Under the pieces are notes generated by a model. That model saw nothing but the letters and a program-made list of their open reading frames with translations. It was not told where the DNA came from and made no database searches. Below are positions 34,762-43,430 of a stretch of DNA of 64,000 nucleotides, piece after piece; within the stretch, counting starts at the first letter, position 1; each line of letters starts with the position of its first letter. The position numbers were made by a program, and so were the translations under genes. The DNA comes from Janthinobacterium psychrotolerans (lineage in GTDB: Bacteria > Pseudomonadota > Gammaproteobacteria > Burkholderiales > Burkholderiaceae_D), in the NCBI RefSeq assembly GCF_001677885.1, contig NZ_LOCQ01000048.1, positions 62,001-126,000 on the forward strand. Reading direction: 5' to 3'.

Positions 34762-36195
34762 TTATTTCTTGCGCGGCAGATTGGCGTCAAACGGCGGCCA
34801 GCCCGCCTCATAGCCTTGCGGCACTTCTTCGCCGCCGTCTTTCGGCGCCAGCCCCAGCACGTAGTACAGCACGCTCAGCAGCAGCAGCCAGGCCGGGCCG
34901 ATCACCAGCGCGATGCGGGTATCGGGGAAATACGCCATCAGGCCGATCACGAGCGCCAGGAAGGCCAGCGAAATCCACGAGCCGTACGGCGCGAACGGCA
35001 TGCGGAACGCCAGTTGCCTGACTTCCGATGGGGTCAAGGTCTGGCGGAACTTCATCTGCGTTACCAGGATGATGCCCCAGGTCCAGACGGCGCCGAACGT
35101 GGAAATCGAGGTAACCCAGATAAACACTTTTTCCGGCACCAGATAGTTCAGCAGCACGCCGATCAGCAGCGCGCACACCGACACCATGATGGCGCGGCGC
35201 GGCACGCCGCTGGCCGTGGTTTCTGCAAACGCCTTGGGCGCCTGGCCCTGCAGCGCCAGGTTGTACAGCATGCGGCCGGTGCTGAAGATGCCGCCGTTAC
35301 ACGACGACAGGGCCGCCGTCAGCACCACGAAGTTGATGATGCCGGCGGCCGTCTTGATGCCCAGGCGCTCGAAGGTCATCACGAACGGGCTGCCGGTGGT
35401 GCCAATTTCGTTCCACGGGTAGATCGACAGGATCACGAACAGCGCGCCGACATAAAAGATCAGGATGCGCCAGAACACGGAATTGATGGCGTCGGGGATC
35501 GATTTTTTCGGGTTCGCCGCTTCGCCTGCCGTCAGGCCGATCATTTCCACGCCCAGGTAGGCAAACATCACCATCTGCAGCGACATCAGCACGCCTTGCG
35601 CGCCGTTGGGGAAGAAGCCGCCATGCGTCCACAGATTGGAAATGCCGATCGCCACGCCATCGTTGCCCAGGCCAAAGATGATCATGCCGGCGCCGCCGAC
35701 GATCATCAGGATGATGGTGACGACCTTGATCAGGGCAAACCAGAATTCGAATTCGCCATAGGCCTTGACGGCCAGCAGGTTGACGGCGCCCATGGACGCC
35801 AGGGCGGCCAGCGCCCAGATCCAGCGCGGCACGTCGGGAAACCAGATGCCCATATAGATGGCGACGGCGGTGATTTCCGCCACGCAGGTGACCAGCCACA
35901 GGAACCAGTAATTCCAGCCCGTCAGGTAGCCTTGCAACGGGCCCAGGTAATCCTGGGCATAGCGGCTGAAGGAGCCGGCGACGGGATTGTGCACCGCCAT
36001 TTCACCGAGCGCGCGCATGATCAGGAAGATCACCGCGCCACCTAAAATGTACGACAACATGATGCCGGGACCGGCCATCCTGATCGCATTGCCCGAGCCC
36101 AGGAACAGCCCCACGCCGATCGCGGCGCCCAGCGCCATCAGGCGTATCTGTCGCTCACCGAGGCCACGGTGCAAGCCTTGATCACTCGTTTTCAT
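34762..36195 (-). CDS. Amino acid permease, AAT family (ProY/AroP-like)
   Basis: 477 residues, 12 membrane spans. RQIRLMALGAAIGVGLFLGSG is the standard first span of the proline/aromatic/GABA permease group; MRALGEMAVHNPVAGSFSRYA follows as expected. Located between RidA-like and another amino acid permease gene, which points to amino acid uptake, with ProY or GabP-type specificity the best guess. Spacing to the RidA-like gene is 62 bases with no terminator visible, so co-transcription is possible. Confidence 0.87.
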   Translation of the reverse strand: MKTSDQGLHRGLGERQIRLMALGAAIGVGLFLGSGNAIRMAGPGIMLSYILGGAVIFLIMRALGEMAVHNPVAGSFSRYAQDYLGPLQGYLTGWNYWFLWLVTCVAEITAVAIYMGIWFPDVPRWIWALAALASMGAVNLLAVKAYGEFEFWFALIKVVTIILMIVGGAGMIIFGLGNDGVAIGISNLWTHGGFFPNGAQGVLMSLQMVMFAYLGVEMIGLTAGEAANPKKSIPDAINSVFWRILIFYVGALFVILSIYPWNEIGTTGSPFVMTFERLGIKTAAGIINFVVLTAALSSCNGGIFSTGRMLYNLALQGQAPKAFAETTASGVPRRAIMVSVCALLIGVLLNYLVPEKVFIWVTSISTFGAVWTWGIILVTQMKFRQTLTPSEVRQLAFRMPFAPYGSWISLAFLALVIGLMAYFPDTRIALVIGPAWLLLLSVLYYVLGLAPKDGGEEVPQGYEAGWPPFDANLPRKK

Positions 36196-36257
36196 TGCTT
36201 GTCTCCGTCTTTTTTATCATGCGCCGGCCGGCTTGCGTACCGGCGCGTGTCATACTT

Positions 36258-36719
36258 TTACTCAGCCAGTTCGGCGATCAGTTCGATCTCCACGCAGGCG
36301 CCCAGCGGAATTTGCGCCACGCCAAACGCGGAACGCGCATGCTTGCCGCTGTCGCCAAACACTTCCACAAACAGTTCCGAGGCGCCATTGGTGACCAGGT
36401 GCTGCTCGGTGAAGTCCGGCGTGGAGTTGACCAGGCTCATCACTTTGACGATGCGCTTGACCTTGTTCAGGTCGCCGCCGCAGGCGTCCTGCAGGGTGGC
36501 CATCAGCTCGATGGCGATGCCGCGCGCGGCCTGTTTGCCCTCTTCCGTGGTGGTGTCCTTGCCCAGCTGGCCGACCCAGACCTTGCCGTCCTTCTTGGCC
36601 AGGTGGCCGGACAGGAACACGGTGTTGCCGGTGCGCGCATGCATCACATAGGCGGCGGCGGGCGCTGCCACAGTCGGCAATTCGATATTGAGGGATTTCA
36701 GTTTTTCGTAAAACGACAT
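36258..36719 (-). CDS. RidA/YjgF-family protein lacking the catalytic arginine
   Basis: 153 residues, the longer Rid subgroup. Family core VFLSGHLAKKDG and AFGVAQIPLGACVEIELIAEL are present. In RidA the arginine of the VARLP-type segment carries the imine deaminase; here the matching position is Gln (VAQIP), so deaminase activity is doubtful. ATG at 36719 has GGAG upstream; a start 7 codons earlier is ignored. Next to the amino acid permease, so a role in amino acid catabolism is plausible. Confidence 0.85.
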   Translation of the reverse strand: MSFYEKLKSLNIELPTVAAPAAAYVMHARTGNTVFLSGHLAKKDGKVWVGQLGKDTTTEEGKQAARGIAIELMATLQDACGGDLNKVKRIVKVMSLVNSTPDFTEQHLVTNGASELFVEVFGDSGKHARSAFGVAQIPLGACVEIELIAELAE

Positions 36720-36861
36720 GCTATTTCTCCAATAAAACAAAGTGAACGATGAGCAGAGCGGCGCACAGAAAATATAACTGTGACAACAATTCCAGATTAA
36801 ACCCCATCATAGGGGGGAATGCCCAGTTTAAGTTCACAAATAGGTGGGGTTATTCAGTGGA

Positions 36862-38454
36862 TTATACCGAGCGGGCATGCAAACACAGGCCTGGCTCGTC
36901 CAGCCCCAGCTGTTGCAGGAAAGCCTGGTCGTGCGACACCACCAGCAAGGCGCCCCGGTATTGCGCCAGCATGCGCTCCAGCGCCTGCAAGCTGGCCAGG
37001 TCCAGGTGATTGTCGGGTTCATCGAGCAGCAGCAACTGCGGCGGCGTTGCGGCATACAGTTCGGCGGCCAGCGCCACCTTCATGCGCTCGCCACCGCTCA
37101 GCAGGCCGCTGGCCATGGTGGCGCGCGCACCGGCGATGCCCAGCAGCGCCAGCCGCGTGCGCAGCTCGCCTTCAGCCATGCCGGGATTGCGCGCCTGCAA
37201 GCGCTGCACCGCGCTCAGCTCGCCATCGAGCGGGCCCGCGTGCTGGTCCAGCCAGGCCAGGCGGCCATGGCGCAACACCTCGCCGCTGGCGGGCGCCAGC
37301 CGGCCGGCGATCACGCGCAGCAAGGTCGACTTGCCGCTGCCATTGTCGCCCGTCACCGCCAGCCGGCGCGGACCGGACAGGACCAGGTCAAGCGGCTGCG
37401 CCTGGCCATGCGGCAAGACCAGTCCACGCAATTCCAGCATCAGCTTGCCATTGGGCACGCTGCTGTCCGGCGCCAGCAGCAGCCGTTCGGCATCTGGCGC
37501 GCAGCGCTCGCCCGCTTCCCTCACCCGCTGCTGGCGCTCGGCCTGGGCCGCCTGCGCGCGCAGGCGCAGCTTGCCCTGGCTGTCCTGGCTGCTTTCCTTG
37601 CGCGCATCGAGCAGCAGCTTGCTTTGATTCGCATGGCGCCCGTCGCGCTCGCCGCGCGCCAGATGGCGCTGCTGGCGCTCGGCCAGTGCCTGCGCCTCGC
37701 GCCGGGCGCGTTTTTCACCGGCTTTTTCGGCCTGCAACGCCGCCTGCAATCCCGTTTGCTCCAGGCGTCGTTGCTCGGCGTATAACGCGTAGTTGCCGCC
37801 ATAGCTGCGCAAGCCCTGGGCAGACAGTTCAACGATCTCGTCAACATGGCCCAGCAGGCTGCGGTCATGGCTGATCAGCAGCAGGCCGCGCGGCCAGCAC
37901 GCGATCTGCCGCTCCAGCCGGGCGCGCTGTGTGACGTCCAGGTGATTGCTGGGCTCGTCAAGAATCAGCCAGCCGGCCTGCGACTGCCAGGCGCAGGCCA
38001 GGGCGATGCGCTGGCGCTCGCCACCGCTCAGGCTGGCGGTAGGCGTATCGGGCAACAGCTGGCCCAGGCCGATCTCGTCCAGCGATTGTTGCAGGCGCGC
38101 GCCGGCATCCCAGCGCTCGCCCACCAGCGCATAGTCGGCCTCATCGATGGAGCCGGCAGCGATGCGGTCGAGCGCGGCCAGCACGCCATCGACACCGGCC
38201 AGCGCCGCCACGGTAGGAAAGTGTACGGGCGAGAGTTCCTGTGGCACATGGCGCACGCCGCCATCGCAGCGCACGGCGCCACTGTGAGGCTTGACCTCGC
38301 CGGCCAGCAGCCGCGCCAGCACGCTTTTGCCCGCGCCATTGGCGCCGACCAGGCCGATACGGTGCGGCGTAAAGGGAAACAGCAATTGGTGAAACAGCGG
38401 CGTGCCATCGGGCAGCACATAAGACAGACGATCGAGTTGCAGTAATGCAGGCAT
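36862..38454 (-). CDS. ABC-F family ATPase (translation-associated type)
   Basis: 530 residues, two ABC domains without membrane spans. Domain 1: GANGAGKSVLARLLAG, LSGGERQRIALA, WLILDEPSNHLD. Domain 2: GDNGSGKSTLLRVIAG, LSGGERMKVALA, LLLLDEPDNHLD. A charged helical linker (about 240-330, rich in Arg, Gln and Glu) joins them, as in ABC-F proteins that act on the ribosome. Members range from translation factors to antibiotic-resistance proteins; which applies is unknown. ATG at 38454 is supported by AAGGAG seven bases upstream; the open frame before it adds 59 unlikely codons. Confidence 0.87.
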   Translation of the reverse strand: MPALLQLDRLSYVLPDGTPLFHQLLFPFTPHRIGLVGANGAGKSVLARLLAGEVKPHSGAVRCDGGVRHVPQELSPVHFPTVAALAGVDGVLAALDRIAAGSIDEADYALVGERWDAGARLQQSLDEIGLGQLLPDTPTASLSGGERQRIALACAWQSQAGWLILDEPSNHLDVTQRARLERQIACWPRGLLLISHDRSLLGHVDEIVELSAQGLRSYGGNYALYAEQRRLEQTGLQAALQAEKAGEKRARREAQALAERQQRHLARGERDGRHANQSKLLLDARKESSQDSQGKLRLRAQAAQAERQQRVREAGERCAPDAERLLLAPDSSVPNGKLMLELRGLVLPHGQAQPLDLVLSGPRRLAVTGDNGSGKSTLLRVIAGRLAPASGEVLRHGRLAWLDQHAGPLDGELSAVQRLQARNPGMAEGELRTRLALLGIAGARATMASGLLSGGERMKVALAAELYAATPPQLLLLDEPDNHLDLASLQALERMLAQYRGALLVVSHDQAFLQQLGLDEPGLCLHARSV

Positions 38455-38783
38455 GCGGATACTCCTTGTACAAGGCTGGCGAACCCGCGCGGTGGCGGGA
38501 TGGGCTGGGCCGTGCACAAGCACGGCAGTATCAATGGCGCATGTCGAACCGTCCTGAAGAAATAAGATGGAGAAGCGCGAGTGTAGCAGAAGATGAGAAA
38601 TCGGACATCTGGCAATGATGATGCCTTCCACGGTTTAATACATTGCAATACGGTCACTGCATCGAGACACATTTCAAGAATAGTTTTGCATGTAATGCCA
38701 TCAAAATTTATAATTCAACTATTGGGTTTCATTTTCCAAAAAATTCCTGTCTTGCACGGATTGATTATCAGGAAGCGCGATCC
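38455..38783. other. Divergent intergenic region
   Basis: 329 bases between the ABC-F gene (minus) and the AraC-type gene (plus). The right half is A+T rich and carries the promoter listed at 38686-38714. The left half has no clear promoter for the ABC-F gene beyond its ribosome site, and no gene. Confidence 0.6.
38686..38714 (+). promoter_or_regulatory. Sigma-70 promoter of the AraC-type regulator gene
   Basis: TTGCAT (38686-38691), 17-base spacer, perfect TATAAT (38709-38714). Predicted start near 38721, leaving a leader of about 62 bases. Confidence 0.6.
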
Positions 38784-39686
38784 ATGAATATCAATTACGA
38801 CACTGAGAATTATCGCATGCCACATTCTCTTGCATATCACGTTGTTGTCAATGCACTGGAGGGAAAATCCGGCTGGACTCCGATGAACCGCTTTTCTTCT
38901 GCAATTTCGCACATCATTGGTGGCCACCTGCCTTATCAGCGTTATCATGCCGCTGGCAAGGCCAGAATGCTGGCAAAAACCGGTGCGGGAGTCATTGAGC
39001 GCATGGTCAACGACTTTCTTGCGACCGACATGAACCCCGGGTATCTGCTCCTGTCATCGTTTCAGCAAGAAACTGATGTGTTGACTGCCTTTAATGCTTA
39101 CAACCAGTCAGCCAGGCTTGGCGTACAAACAAGGCTGGGGACGCATGGATATGCGCGTCGTTCTGGCAATCAAAGCGCTGTACAACTGGAAAACGAAGCT
39201 GCCGCCCATGCAGGGCGCACCGAGCTCGATGACCCGGATCCTTGCCGCCAAGGTACGCTTGCCATTGTCGAGACGATGCTGTCCACCACCAGGAAAAATG
39301 CCTTGCTACCGCACGGGCCGCAGAAACGCAGTCTCACGTCCATGGCCAGGCTACTCGGCGTTGAGTCATCAACTGCGGCAGAGGTTGCAATTCTGTTTGA
39401 GCAAGAGGGTTACCTTCCCATTGCAGATGTCGCGCGTAGCCTCGGCTGCCATCAACGCACGCTCGAGCGCAGGCTGCGCGAGTCGGGCATTACTGCCGAA
39501 TCTCTCCGGCAAGCATCAAGGCTGGTACGCGCATCTCATCGTCTGGCATCCCCTGACAGTCTCACCACGATTGCCTTTGCCGAGGGATTCTCGGACCTTG
39601 CCCACATGACGCGGGCCTTCCAGCATGCATCTGGAATGCCACCCAGCCTGATCCGCAAATTAATACGTCTTCCGCATGTCCCATAG
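38784..39686 (+). CDS. AraC-type transcriptional regulator with unrecognised N-terminal domain
   Basis: 300 residues. The C-terminal third carries the double helix-turn-helix of AraC proteins (IADVARSLGCHQRTLERRLRE, then IAFAEGFSDLAHMTRAFQ). The first 190 residues match nothing I recognise and presumably sense a ligand or mediate dimerisation. Start supported by AGGAAG upstream. G+C at third positions is lower than in the neighbouring genes, which hints at recent acquisition. It stands 392 bases upstream of the DUF2844/DUF3443 pair on the same strand and is a candidate regulator of it. Confidence 0.8.
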   Translation: MNINYDTENYRMPHSLAYHVVVNALEGKSGWTPMNRFSSAISHIIGGHLPYQRYHAAGKARMLAKTGAGVIERMVNDFLATDMNPGYLLLSSFQQETDVLTAFNAYNQSARLGVQTRLGTHGYARRSGNQSAVQLENEAAAHAGRTELDDPDPCRQGTLAIVETMLSTTRKNALLPHGPQKRSLTSMARLLGVESSTAAEVAILFEQEGYLPIADVARSLGCHQRTLERRLRESGITAESLRQASRLVRASHRLASPDSLTTIAFAEGFSDLAHMTRAFQHASGMPPSLIRKLIRLPHVP

Positions 39687-40078
39687 CCCGTCCGGCGCCG
39701 GATGGTTGCAATGAAATAGATAGCCCGATCCGCCGTTTAACTCAGGGCGTCCAAAGCAAGGCGTGGCTTCATTTCATTGCCTCAAAATTTCCATCATTTC
39801 GTCGCTTGCTGGCATTGCCGCACATTTCTGCTCATCAGGACATGAGATGGCATTCAGGTGTTTCCAGCAATTGGCAGGCGATTCTTTTATTTCACATCAA
39901 TCGGAGATTGTCGCATAGATTCAATCTTTTTCTGAACGGCTGCTGTATTTTTTGTCCCGTTGTCAATTCAGTTCTCCAGCACTATCCCCACTGTTATGGA
40001 TATCTTTATTTGCAACGATACATGGCCGCATTCGGCCAATAAAAAATTCAAATCAGTAGCAAATGAAAAGGTGCATGC
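39687..40078. other. 392-base intergenic region with a long-range inverted repeat
   Basis: No gene seen. It holds a perfect 10-base inverted repeat, GCAATGAAAT (39708-39717) and ATTTCATTGC (39771-39780), 53 bases apart, and a G+C-rich palindrome at about 39690-39702. The right half is A+T rich and must carry the promoter of the exported pair downstream; no clean -35/-10 was found, consistent with an activator-dependent promoter. Confidence 0.5.
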
Positions 40079-40621
40079 ATGTCAGATCACTCAGCCAACG
40101 GCCCACTGCGGCTCACAAATATCCGCTCGCAATCGCGGCTTCCAATCATGGCCATCGCAGCTTGGGCATGCCTGTTTTCCAGCGGCGCCCAAGCCGGGCT
40201 GGGCGGCACTATCCCGACTGCCCAAGGTCCGGTGGAGGACGCCAGGAGCATGCATGCGCGCTCCTTCTCCACCCTTTCCAACGCTGCGGACTCGACGGGC
40301 TCGTCTTATTCCGCCCATCAAATCATCCTGCCCGATGGCGGCATCGCCACCGAGTTCTCCGATGCGGGTGGCTTCGTATTCGCCGTGTCGTGGGCAGCTC
40401 CTACCATGCCTGACCTGGCGGCCCTGCTGGGCGTCTACAAACCATTGCTTGATCGCGCACAACAGCGCCAGCAAGCGTCGCACATTCGCTCTCCGCGCCT
40501 GCTCAATGCCGCGTCGGGGGACTGGACCATCGTATCAAGCGGACACTTGCGTGCCTATTCCGGCTATTCCTTCCTGAGCTCGCGCCTGCCCACCGGCTTT
40601 GACCTGGCCAAGCTGCGCTGA
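40079..40621 (+). CDS. DUF2844-family exported protein
   Basis: 180 residues. N-terminal signal peptide with cleavage expected after AQA at residue 39, giving a mature protein that begins GLGGTIP. Conserved features of the family: HQIILPDGGIATEFSDAGGFVFAVSW in the middle (seen here as DGGIATEFSD and FVFAVSW) and a short Tyr/Ser-rich C-terminus. Function unknown. AAAGG lies upstream of the ATG. Followed 46 bases later by the DUF3443 gene, with which it typically pairs in Burkholderiales; they are probably co-transcribed. Confidence 0.75.
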   Translation: MSDHSANGPLRLTNIRSQSRLPIMAIAAWACLFSSGAQAGLGGTIPTAQGPVEDARSMHARSFSTLSNAADSTGSSYSAHQIILPDGGIATEFSDAGGFVFAVSWAAPTMPDLAALLGVYKPLLDRAQQRQQASHIRSPRLLNAASGDWTIVSSGHLRAYSGYSFLSSRLPTGFDLAKLR

Positions 40622-40667
40622 GCACACGCCGGCGACGCTTCTCCCACTTCACATCATCAAGGATTTC

Positions 40668-42161
40668 ATGAAACCGCCCTCTTTCTCGCACCGCTTCCGC
40701 GCGTCAATTCTGCCTGCCGCACTTGCGCTGTCGACCACCCTCGCCCTGGTGGCTTGCGGAGGTGGCAGCAACTCCGATTCTCAGCCTACGCCTCCTGTCA
40801 CAGTGAGTCCACCGGTAACGCCACCTGTAGTTGTGGAGCCGCCCGTGGTCGTCGCCCCACCTGTCGCAGTGGAGCCACCAGTGGTGCTCACGCCGCCCGT
40901 GGTCACCACGCCCCCAATCCTTGTGCCAATTGAGCCGCCGATTATCGTGGCACCGCCTGTCAACCAGCCTGGAGGCTCACCGCTGAACCCGGTGGCAGCC
41001 GTCATCGGCGATGATAATGTCGCGCCGATTTACGTCGATGCCGGTCCTTTTGCCAAGAGGCCCATTCCGAACATGATTTTCGCTGACGTCAAAGTCTGTG
41101 CTCCAGACAATCCCGTCAACTGCGCCGTCATCGACCACGTCCTGGTCGATACCGGCTCGACCGGATTGCGCGTATTTGCAGACCAAATGCCCGCGCAACT
41201 GCTGGCGGCTTTGCCAGCCGCCACATCCGGCGGCGAGCCGTTGGCAGAATGCCTGAGTTTCGTATCAGGAACCACCTGGGGCAGCGTGCGCAAAGCCAAT
41301 ATCGGCATGGGCGGGGTCAGTCAGGCGGGCAAGCTGGCGGTCAACACACGCATCCAGATCATCAGCGATCCCGCGCCCCAGGTCGCTGATGTGCCTGCGA
41401 GTTGCCAGGTTCAGGGCATTATCGTCAAAACTGCAGCCGAAATGGGTGCAAAGGGTATCCTGGGTATTGGCCAGTTTGCCCAAGACTGCGGCTCCGCCTG
41501 CACCGTGTTTGCCCCTCCGGTCTATTACTCCTGCGCGCAATCGCCCTGCCGTCAGATCCCGGTTGCATTGGCCGATCAGGTCAGCAATCCCGTGATTGGC
41601 TTTGGCGCCGACAATAACGGCAACATCATCGTCTTGCCCAAGTTGCCGAACCACGCTGCCAACCGCGCCGATGGCATGCTGATCTTTGGCCTGGGCACCC
41701 GTGCCAATAACGCTTTGCCGGCCGGCAGCGCGGTGCTGGCGTCGACTGCGCTGGGCTACTTTGCCTCGGAATTCAATGGCCGGCAACTGGTCAACAGCTT
41801 CATCGACAGTGGCTCCACCATCATCTTTTCCCCATCGACAGGCACGGTCAATCTCAGCAGTTGCCAGGGCGGCATCGCCAGCTTCTTCTGCCCCGGATCG
41901 GACCTGTCAATCACTGCGACGAACACGGGCGTACGAGGAACCGCGTCAACCATCCCCCTTCTGATCGTTGATGCCCTTGCCGCTTTTAACGCGACTCCAC
42001 AGGCTCACGCAATCGAAGGCCTGGCCGGTCCCGCTACTGCTCCGAACACCCTGTTCCTTGGCGCGAGCTTCTTCTTTGGCCGCTCGGTTGGCACGCTGAT
42101 CGATGGCCGCTCCGCCATAGGGCTGAACGTGCCTGGTCCAGCCGTGACTCATACCCCCTGA
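40668..42161 (+). CDS. DUF3443-family lipoprotein with pepsin-like aspartic protease signatures
   Basis: 497 residues. Lipobox VAC (Cys30), then a Pro-Val-rich linker (residues 40-100), then the domain. The first motif is VDTGSTGLRV (Asp161), the second FIDSGSTIIF (Asp380), the spacing and flanks of the two catalytic Asp loops of bilobed pepsin-type (A1) proteases. GILGIG (263-268) and a C-terminal FLGASFFFGRSVGTLIDG (463-480) also match the pepsin fold's landmarks. At least nine cysteines could form disulfides. So it is probably an outer-membrane-anchored periplasmic aspartic protease or derived binding protein; activity is inferred. ATG at 40668 has AAGGA upstream. Confidence 0.8.
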   Translation: MKPPSFSHRFRASILPAALALSTTLALVACGGGSNSDSQPTPPVTVSPPVTPPVVVEPPVVVAPPVAVEPPVVLTPPVVTTPPILVPIEPPIIVAPPVNQPGGSPLNPVAAVIGDDNVAPIYVDAGPFAKRPIPNMIFADVKVCAPDNPVNCAVIDHVLVDTGSTGLRVFADQMPAQLLAALPAATSGGEPLAECLSFVSGTTWGSVRKANIGMGGVSQAGKLAVNTRIQIISDPAPQVADVPASCQVQGIIVKTAAEMGAKGILGIGQFAQDCGSACTVFAPPVYYSCAQSPCRQIPVALADQVSNPVIGFGADNNGNIIVLPKLPNHAANRADGMLIFGLGTRANNALPAGSAVLASTALGYFASEFNGRQLVNSFIDSGSTIIFSPSTGTVNLSSCQGGIASFFCPGSDLSITATNTGVRGTASTIPLLIVDALAAFNATPQAHAIEGLAGPATAPNTLFLGASFFFGRSVGTLIDGRSAIGLNVPGPAVTHTP

Positions 42162-42180
42162 TCTTCCAGGCAGTTTGGTA

Positions 42181-43272
42181 TCAGCCAAACAGGTTCTTGA
42201 GTTCGCGCGGCTGCGAGCGCCAGTACTGCGGCGGGGCCTGCACCTGGGCGCCAAGCTGGGCCGCCGCATGCCAGGGCCAGCGCGGATCGAACAGCATGGC
42301 GCGCGCCAGCGCCACCATGTCGGACTGGCCGCTGGCGATAATGGTTTCGGCCTGTTGCGCCTCGGTGATCAGCCCCACGCTGATGGTCGGCATGCCGGTT
42401 TCCGCCTTGATGCGCTCGGCAAAGCCCACCTGGTAGCCGGGACTGAGGGGAATTTGCTGCTGCGGCGACACGCCACCGCTCGACACGTGGATAAAGTCGG
42501 CGCCGCGGCGCTTCAGTTCGTGGGCCAGCTGCACGCTTTGTTCGATCTCCCAGCCGCCCTCGACCCAGTCGGTGGCGGAAATGCGCATGCCGACCGCCAT
42601 GCTGGCCGGCACCGCCGCGCGCACAGCTTCATGGACTTCCAGCGGAAAACGCATGCGGTTTCCCAGGCTGCCGCCATAGGCGTCCGTGCGCTGGTTGGCC
42701 AGCGGCGACAGGAACTGATGCAGCAGGTAGCCATGCGCGCCATGGACTTCGATGCCGTCGATGCCGAGCGCATGGGCTCGCCTGGCGGCGGCGACAAACG
42801 CGGCTTTTACCTGCAATAAACCGGCTTCATCAAGCGCGATCGGCACCGTTTCGCCAGGTGCATGGGCAATCGGCGACGGCGCCACCGTCTGCCAGCCGCC
42901 GTCCGACAGGTGCACGCAGCTGCCGCCCTGCCACGGCGCGCGGCTCGACGCCTTGCGCCCGGCGTGCCCCAGCTGCACGATCAGCGGCATGGCCGAATGC
43001 TGGCGGATCGCCCGCACCACCTTGGCCAGCGCTTGCTGGTTGTCGCTTGACCACAGGCCCAGGTCCTCGGCCGAAATGCGCCCTTCCGGCGAGACCGCCG
43101 TCGCTTCCGTCATCAGGACGCCGGCGCCCGACAGCGCCAGATGGCCGAGGTGGATCATGTGCCAGTCGGTGGCATTGCCGTTCTCGGCCGAATACTGGCA
43201 CATGGGGGCGATGGCGATGCGGTTGACCAGGGACAATGGCCCCAGCTGATACGGCGTGAATAACTGGCTCAT
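42181..43272 (-). CDS. NADH:flavin oxidoreductase (old yellow enzyme, YqjM/XenA class)
   Basis: 363 residues. FMN-binding (beta/alpha)8 barrel: IAPMCQYSA near the N-terminus (the Cys of thermophilic-like OYE class), HLGHLALSGAGVLMTEA, QLGHAGRKAS, and HGAHGYLLHQFLSPLANQRTDAYGGS with the His/Asn-type substrate pair and conserved Arg. Reduces activated alkenes or nitro compounds with NAD(P)H; physiological substrate unknown. ATG at 43272 follows GGAG; an upstream frame of 8 codons is ignored. Confidence 0.9.
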   Translation of the reverse strand: MSQLFTPYQLGPLSLVNRIAIAPMCQYSAENGNATDWHMIHLGHLALSGAGVLMTEATAVSPEGRISAEDLGLWSSDNQQALAKVVRAIRQHSAMPLIVQLGHAGRKASSRAPWQGGSCVHLSDGGWQTVAPSPIAHAPGETVPIALDEAGLLQVKAAFVAAARRAHALGIDGIEVHGAHGYLLHQFLSPLANQRTDAYGGSLGNRMRFPLEVHEAVRAAVPASMAVGMRISATDWVEGGWEIEQSVQLAHELKRRGADFIHVSSGGVSPQQQIPLSPGYQVGFAERIKAETGMPTISVGLITEAQQAETIIASGQSDMVALARAMLFDPRWPWHAAAQLGAQVQAPPQYWRSQPRELKNLFG

Positions 43273-43430
43273 GGATGACTCCGACTGAAGGAACACTGAT
43301 TTTACTGTGGCTGAAAAATTTCCGGATTACACCTGCTTACGTTTGATACAGCGCAACGTCTAGCTTGGCGCGTGGCTCAGCGGTAATCTGGCTACATCGT
43401 CAACCCAGACATGTTTTTCAGGAGACCAGC

